A stretch of DNA of 10,695 bases, from the NCBI GenBank assembly GCA_964513205.1, contig CAZELP010000037.1:1-10695 (forward strand), read 5' to 3'. The position numbers and the translations under genes were made by a program. Source of the stretch: JAGVJT01 sp964513205 (GTDB lineage Bacteria > Pseudomonadota > Gammaproteobacteria > Legionellales > Legionellaceae). Under the pieces are notes generated by a model. That model was not told the origin of the DNA. It saw only the letters and a list, made by a program, of their open reading frames with translations, and searched no databases. Shown here one piece after another: positions 6,761-10,695 of this stretch (the first letter of the stretch is position 1; every line of letters starts with the position of its first letter).

Positions 6761-6774
6761 GCCAAGGAGAAGAA

Positions 6775-7929
6775 ATGGACTTTCAAATTAGCGAAGAAAA
6801 TCATCTAATACAAGAAATGGCACAAAATTTCGCAAAAGAGCATTTTGAGCCTTTTGCATTGGAATGGGACGAAAAACACTATTTTCCCAAAGAGACACTC
6901 CAAAAAGCAGCGCAGTTAGGTCTTGCATCTATTTGCGTGCAAGAGGCTCACGGAGGCTCCGGAATGTCTCGTTTACAGAGCGCCATTATTTTTGAACAAC
7001 TTGCCCGTGGATGTGTAAGTTCAAGTGCATTTTTGTCGATTCATAACATGGTGGCCTCTTTAATCGATCTTTATGCCGATGAAACATTAAAAGCGCGTTT
7101 TATTCCCAGATTGTCTTCTATGGAAATTTTGGGCAGTTATTGTTTAACAGAGCCAGAAGCAGGCTCCGATGCCGCCTCTCTTAAAACCCGAGCAGTAAAA
7201 GAGGGTGATGCATACGTCGTGAATGGATCAAAAGCATTTATTTCTGGCGGTGGAGTGAGTGATGTCTACGCCTGTATGGTGAGAACCGATGATGATCCAC
7301 ATCAAGGCATTACTTGCCTGCTTATTGAAAAAGACACTCCCGGATTAGCTTTTGGTCATCAAGAGCGCAAGATGGGATGGCGCTCTCAGCCGACCAGTAT
7401 GCTTTTTTTTGAAAATTGTCGCATTCCTATCCAAAATCGAATTGGCGAAGAAGGAATGGGCTTTAAAATCGCACTCAATGCGCTTAATGGCGGTCGAATT
7501 AACATTGCGGCTTGCTCTCTAGGCGGAGCACATGCATGTTTGGCTTTAACCAAACGATACATGCATGAACGCAAACAATTCAAGGTTCCTCTTACAGAAC
7601 ATCAAATCTTGAGATTTTATTTTGCTGATATGCTGACCGAACTGAGTGCGGCTCAACTCATGCTGTATCGTGCTGCTGACGCGCTGGATAAAAAAGACCC
7701 CAACGCCCCTATGTTTTGCGCAATGGCAAAACGATACGCCAGTGATGTTGGATTTAAAATTACAGACAAATGCATGCAAATTCATGGTGGATATGGATAT
7801 CTAAAAGATTATCAAATTGAGCGTTTTTTTAGGGATTTACGTGTGCATCAGATTTTAGAAGGAACCAATGAAATTATGCGAGAGATTATCGCGAAACACG
7901 CACTTTCTGAGCACAACCCAATTATATAA
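6775..7929 (+). CDS. Acyl-CoA dehydrogenase, isobutyryl-CoA dehydrogenase (ACAD8) type
   Basis: This FAD-dependent enzyme of 384 residues most likely oxidises isobutyryl-CoA to methacrylyl-CoA in valine degradation, passing electrons to electron-transfer flavoprotein. Family signatures: YCLTEPEAGSDAASL (122-136) in the FAD/substrate region, NGSKAFISGGG (150-160), GGRINIAACSLGGAHA (239-254), MHERKQF (263-269), QIHGGYGYLKDY (335-346) and the catalytic base Glu362 in ILEGTNEIMR. The ISIHNM-like SIHNM (88-92) and the GGRINIA/CSLG region resemble mammalian ACAD8 from memory. The two downstream genes perform the next two steps on the same substrate, which supports the valine assignment over generic short-chain specificity. 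AAGGAG (6764-6769) lies five bases before the ATG. A short/branched-chain (2-methylbutyryl-CoA) role is the main alternative. Confidence 0.9.
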   Translation: MDFQISEENHLIQEMAQNFAKEHFEPFALEWDEKHYFPKETLQKAAQLGLASICVQEAHGGSGMSRLQSAIIFEQLARGCVSSSAFLSIHNMVASLIDLYADETLKARFIPRLSSMEILGSYCLTEPEAGSDAASLKTRAVKEGDAYVVNGSKAFISGGGVSDVYACMVRTDDDPHQGITCLLIEKDTPGLAFGHQERKMGWRSQPTSMLFFENCRIPIQNRIGEEGMGFKIALNALNGGRINIAACSLGGAHACLALTKRYMHERKQFKVPLTEHQILRFYFADMLTELSAAQLMLYRAADALDKKDPNAPMFCAMAKRYASDVGFKITDKCMQIHGGYGYLKDYQIERFFRDLRVHQILEGTNEIMREIIAKHALSEHNPII

Positions 7930-7940
7930 AGGAGTATCAA

Positions 7941-8714
7941 GTGACCGTACATGCAGAAAAAGACTCTTCTGGCCTATTGATTTTAACGCTAAATCGTCCA
8001 GAAAAATTAAATGCGTTGAATGCAGAGATATTGGATCAATTGGAATATTATGTGGCAGAAGCAGAACACGACTCTCACATTAAAGGCATTTTATTAACAG
8101 GTGAAGGCAAAGCCTTTTGTGCAGGAGCAGATATTCAACGTTTGGCTGAATGCGATGCAGAAAAAGGATATGCTTTTGCACAAAGAGGACAGACGGTTTT
8201 TAGAAAATTAGAAACGTTAGGCAAACCGAGTATTGCCGCCGTAAACGGCTTCGCTTTTGGTGGTGGGTGTGAACTTGCAATGGCCGCAACGCTTAGAATC
8301 GCATCTGAAAAAGCGCAATTCGGTCAACCAGAAATTAAACTGGGTGTGATTCCTGGATATGGCGGAACTCAGCGTTTATCGAGATTAATTGGCAAAGGAC
8401 GAGCACTTGATTTGTGTTTAACTGGTCGCTTTATCGACGCTGCCACAGCCTTGTCTTTTGGTTTAATCTCTGAAGTCACGTCCCCTGAAGAGTTAATTCC
8501 AAGAGCTAAAAAATTGTTGAGTGACATCACCCACATGGCCCCTATTGCAATCCGCGCGGTGATAGAGGTCATTCATGAAGGATATGAATTGTCTTTGGAG
8601 AAAGCGCTGCATCTTGAGGCATTACAATTTGCTAGAACCTGTGCAACAAGTGATAAAAACGAAGGTGTAAATGCTTTTTTACAAAAACGTAATGCAGAAT
8701 TTAAAGGTGAGTAA
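7941..8714 (+). CDS. Enoyl-CoA hydratase (crotonase), likely methacrylyl-CoA hydratase
   Basis: This 257-residue crotonase-fold protein is full length for a short-chain enoyl-CoA hydratase. The oxyanion hole is formed by the CAGAD (60-64) and FGGGCE (106-111) loops, and both acid/base glutamates of the hydratases are present: Glu111 in GGGCELAMA and Glu131 in GQPEIKLGVIPGYGGTQRL. It would add water to methacrylyl-CoA to give 3-hydroxyisobutyryl-CoA, and could also act on crotonyl-CoA or tiglyl-CoA. The start is GTG at 7941, with AAGGAG (7929-7934) six bases upstream and overlapping the end of the dehydrogenase stop codon; the gap to that gene is 11 bp. Its stop codon touches the next gene's ATG directly. 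Substrate assignment rests on context; the hydratase class itself is secure. Confidence 0.92.
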   Translation: MTVHAEKDSSGLLILTLNRPEKLNALNAEILDQLEYYVAEAEHDSHIKGILLTGEGKAFCAGADIQRLAECDAEKGYAFAQRGQTVFRKLETLGKPSIAAVNGFAFGGGCELAMAATLRIASEKAQFGQPEIKLGVIPGYGGTQRLSRLIGKGRALDLCLTGRFIDAATALSFGLISEVTSPEELIPRAKKLLSDITHMAPIAIRAVIEVIHEGYELSLEKALHLEALQFARTCATSDKNEGVNAFLQKRNAEFKGE

Positions 8715-9755
8715 ATGTTAGAAGATGTCCTTTTTTCAGTTGAAAAACAAGTGGGAATGATTACACTCAATCGTCCCAAGGCGTTGAATGCGTTAACTTA
8801 CGACATGGTCGACGCAATTTTTCAAAAAATGAAACATTGGGCATCGGATCCTAACATACATGCTGTTGTCATCCAGTCAACAGATGAGCGTTCTTTTTGC
8901 GCAGGAGGAGATGTCAGAACGCTTTATGAGATGGGGCTTAAAAAGCCTGAAGCGCCTTTAGATTTTTTTAACTTAGAATATCAACTTAACTATTTGATTG
9001 CCCATTATCCTAAACCTTACCTTCCTTTATTGCATGGCATTACTTTTGGCGGAGGAGTTGGTCTTTCTTTGCATAGCCACTATAAAATTGCCTCTGAGAG
9101 TTTTATTTTTTCAATGCCAGAAACCAGCATTGGTTTTTTTCCTGATGTAGGCGCTGCCTATATTTTATCTCGAATCAACAAAGCATATGGACGTTATCTT
9201 GCATTAACAGGCGCCCGTCTTGATGCAAAAGAGGCTCTTTCACTTGGTTTAATCGACGCCATTGTAAAAAAAGAAGATTTCCCCGCTTTGATTTCAACGC
9301 TTTTGCAAGAAGACTTATCCAATTCCCCTGCAGAAAAAATCAAATTGATCGTGTCCAAATATGCCACACACACGGATAGTTTTCTTCAACATCAAACTGA
9401 AATCGAAACATACTTTGGTATGGAAACATGGGATTCATTAAAAAGCAGGCTCGCAACGAGTAAAACACCATTTGAAGAGGCAACATTTAGACAACTCTCA
9501 GAAAAATCACCACTCAGTCTTGCGGTTACTTTTGAACAACTCAAACGAGCACAAAATTTATCACTCTCTGACTGTTTACAAATGGATTATTGTCTTGCCT
9601 ACCACTTTATGCACGATAAAGACTTTTTTGAGGGAGTTCGCGCATTGTTAGTCGACAAAGACAAAACCCCCCACTGGTCGTCTGAATGTAATGAATCAAC
9701 TATTCAATCTTATTTCATTACCCCAAAGGGAGTTAAGCCGCTGATACTGGATTGA
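8715..9755 (+). CDS. 3-hydroxyisobutyryl-CoA hydrolase (HIBCH family)
   Basis: This 346-residue crotonase-superfamily protein belongs to the hydrolase branch (ECH_2 type), which is longer than hydratases. Features: SFCAGGDVRTLYE (60-72), HGITFGGGVGLSLH (107-120), SMPETSIGFFPDVGAAY (133-149) with Glu136 and Asp144 at the positions used for thioester hydrolysis, and the branch-specific C-terminal block DFFEGVRALLVDKD (303-316). It would release 3-hydroxyisobutyrate from its CoA ester, the step that commits valine carbon and removes the reactive methacrylyl-CoA pool. The FPDVG motif is followed by Ala-Ala rather than the Gly-Gly common in the family. The ATG at 8715 directly follows the hydratase stop, with AGGTGA just upstream, so the two are probably translated together. 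No good terminator follows; a convergent gene ends 22 bp away. Confidence 0.92.
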   Translation: MLEDVLFSVEKQVGMITLNRPKALNALTYDMVDAIFQKMKHWASDPNIHAVVIQSTDERSFCAGGDVRTLYEMGLKKPEAPLDFFNLEYQLNYLIAHYPKPYLPLLHGITFGGGVGLSLHSHYKIASESFIFSMPETSIGFFPDVGAAYILSRINKAYGRYLALTGARLDAKEALSLGLIDAIVKKEDFPALISTLLQEDLSNSPAEKIKLIVSKYATHTDSFLQHQTEIETYFGMETWDSLKSRLATSKTPFEEATFRQLSEKSPLSLAVTFEQLKRAQNLSLSDCLQMDYCLAYHFMHDKDFFEGVRALLVDKDKTPHWSSECNESTIQSYFITPKGVKPLILD

Positions 9756-9777
9756 TTTTCTCCGTCCATAGACGAAT

Positions 9778-10038
9778 TTAATTATTATTTGGCAGCGATT
9801 TCTTAGCTCGCGAAAGCGAATCTTTATCCCAATTTTCTGGCCAATCATCAAAGTGCCCAATTGGTTTTGGATTTTCATGTTTGAATAAAGTATACAAAGA
9901 GGTTTCAGGGAACTCACAATTGACCCGAACTTGCCATTCACCTGATTTGTAACCTGCCGCTACCGGTTCCCACAACATTTTTTTTTGTAGCAGGACTTTG
10001 AGTGGTTCTTTAAACATACTTAACCCCCGTCTCAACAT
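9778..10038 (-). CDS. Small protein of unknown function (86 residues)
   Basis: The start at 10038 is chosen because AAGGAG (10045-10050) lies exactly six bases upstream; an upstream in-frame ATG at 10077 would overlap the preceding gene and lacks such a site. The protein begins MLRRGLSMFKEPLKVLLQKK, then has a middle with alternating hydrophobic residues (GEWQVRVNCEF, about 36-46, probably beta strands), an aromatic acidic motif GHFDDWPENWDKD (about 61-73) and a polar Ser/Lys/Asn-rich tail. There is no signal peptide or membrane segment. It follows the coiled-coil protein gene after a 16-bp gap on the same strand, so the two are likely one operon and may work together. I do not recognise the family. 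Confidence 0.7.
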   Translation of the reverse strand: MLRRGLSMFKEPLKVLLQKKMLWEPVAAGYKSGEWQVRVNCEFPETSLYTLFKHENPKPIGHFDDWPENWDKDSLSRAKKSLPNNN

Positions 10039-10044
10039 GATGAA

Positions 10045-10050
10045 CTCCTT
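10045..10050 (-). promoter_or_regulatory. Strong ribosome binding site deciding the 86-residue protein's start
   Basis: The minus strand reads AAGGAG six bases before the ATG at 10038 and four bases after the stop codon of the upstream gene. This supports 10038 over the ATG at 10077, and indicates independent but clustered translation of the two genes. Confidence 0.7.
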
Positions 10051-10054
10051 TAGT

Positions 10055-10695
10055 TTAAACTCCTGCTTTGGGCACATCGTCTGAAGCAGGGCCTTCTTTT
10101 GATATTTCTGGAGAGGCGGCTTGTTGTGATTTCAATTGTTCTAAGTCTTTCTTGAGCTTCATAGGCTCTCTTTTTCTTTGCGATGACGCTTCAATGTCTT
10201 TTCCAGACTCTTTTAAACTACTGAAGGTTGGCCCAATAGGATTTCCATATTTTTGGGTTGCATCTTCATGAATACGGTCAAGAGTTTCCAAATCTTGATT
10301 TTTTATCATTTGTCCTCGAGCACCATATTTTACAATTTCACGTCCCAAAAAATCAACGACGGAGGTACTTGTAGCCATGCCTGCTTTTATCATATCCGCT
10401 TTATATTGCGTAACAATCTCTTTTTGTTCTTGTTTATACTCTTTATGATAGTCCTCGAGAGATTTTAGCGTTTCAGAGCAATCTATACTGGTCTCTAGTC
10501 CTTTAGTTTCTGCATATAACGCCCTTATTTCGGTATTGTTTCTTCCCATAGAAAGATAACGTTTATTTAAGTCATCCATTTTTGAAAAAAAGCTGCTATG
10601 TTGGTTTATTAACGTACCATGTTCATTCATAAAATGTTGAGAGAAATGGTTAACGTATGTTTGAGCATCAAGAGGTGGTCTTGATGAGTGGAATT
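10055..10695 (-). CDS. Unknown helical/coiled-coil protein, 5' end beyond the right edge
   Basis: The frame is open from the right edge to a TAA at 10055-10057, giving 212 visible residues. An internal ATG at 10630 could be taken as a start, but it has no ribosome binding site and the frame continues upstream with plausible protein sequence (PPLDAQTYVNHFSQHF), so the true start is probably outside the window. The composition is strongly polar with long charged helices (for example LEDYHKEYKQEQKEIVTQYK), a short GREIVKYGARGQ stretch in the middle, a second Lys/Glu-rich helix (MKLKKDLEQLKSQQ) and a disordered-looking tail ending SDDVPKAGV. There is no membrane segment in the visible part. It is followed by the 86-residue gene. 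No family is recognised; a secreted effector or structural coiled coil is conceivable but unproven. Confidence 0.75.
   Translation of the reverse strand, partial: FHSSRPPLDAQTYVNHFSQHFMNEHGTLINQHSSFFSKMDDLNKRYLSMGRNNTEIRALYAETKGLETSIDCSETLKSLEDYHKEYKQEQKEIVTQYKADMIKAGMATSTSVVDFLGREIVKYGARGQMIKNQDLETLDRIHEDATQKYGNPIGPTFSSLKESGKDIEASSQRKREPMKLKKDLEQLKSQQAASPEISKEGPASDDVPKAGV

Noticed and set aside
9762..9775. Short CGTC-CATA-GACG hairpin after the hydrolase gene as a terminator
   Set aside because: The stem is only four pairs and no clear T-run follows on either strand.
10055..10630. Treating the ATG at 10630 as the true start of the coiled-coil protein
   Set aside because: No Shine-Dalgarno site precedes it, and the frame stays open to the window edge with plausible coding sequence.

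Overview
This window looks like chromosomal DNA from a moderately AT-rich gammaproteobacterium. Release factor 3, RecQ with a full RQC zinc site and HRDC tail, strong Shine-Dalgarno sites and tightly packed operons all fit that. A Legionellales-type host would fit the mix of secreted repeat protein, secreted papain-like protease, valine-catabolic acyl-CoA module and unrecognised coiled-coil protein, but this placement is an inference and no marker in the window proves it.

Layout, left to right. (1) Positions 1-1936, minus strand: a large secreted protein that runs off the left edge. It has a signal peptide, a Cys-rich N-terminal region, a short 'ATNI/NTG' beta-sandwich-like segment and then a propeller-type array of 47-residue repeats, encoded by near-identical 141-bp tandem DNA repeats. 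(2) 1962-2993, minus: a secreted papain-fold (C1) cysteine peptidase, 25 bp upstream of the repeat protein and probably co-transcribed with it. (3) 3065-3271, plus: a doubtful 68-residue, very basic, one-membrane-segment ORF that contains a long inverted repeat. (4) 3268-4851, minus: prfC (RF3), translationally coupled behind recQ (4862-6667, minus). (5) 6668-6774: a divergent promoter region with a 15-bp palindrome between the two promoters and a leader hairpin just before the next ribosome binding site. (6) 6775-9755, plus: a tight three-gene operon for isobutyryl-CoA dehydrogenase-like, enoyl-CoA hydratase and 3-hydroxyisobutyryl-CoA hydrolase proteins, which together make the middle of the valine degradation pathway. 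(7) 9778-10695, minus: an 86-residue unknown protein preceded by the 3' part of an unknown helical/coiled-coil protein that enters from the right edge.

How the genes work together: the plus-strand trio would take isobutyryl-CoA through methacrylyl-CoA and 3-hydroxyisobutyryl-CoA to free 3-hydroxyisobutyrate; the following dehydrogenases (mmsB, mmsA) are not in the window. recQ and prfC are housekeeping genes that share a transcript but not an obvious pathway. The peptidase and propeller protein are both exported and may act together at the cell surface or outside the cell. The two right-edge genes have no recognisable function and are the least explained part of the window. No stretch over 300 bases lacks a gene, provided the 68-residue ORF is ignored or accepted (2994-3267 is 274 bases). 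I saw no tRNA, rRNA, CRISPR array, insertion sequence or attachment site.
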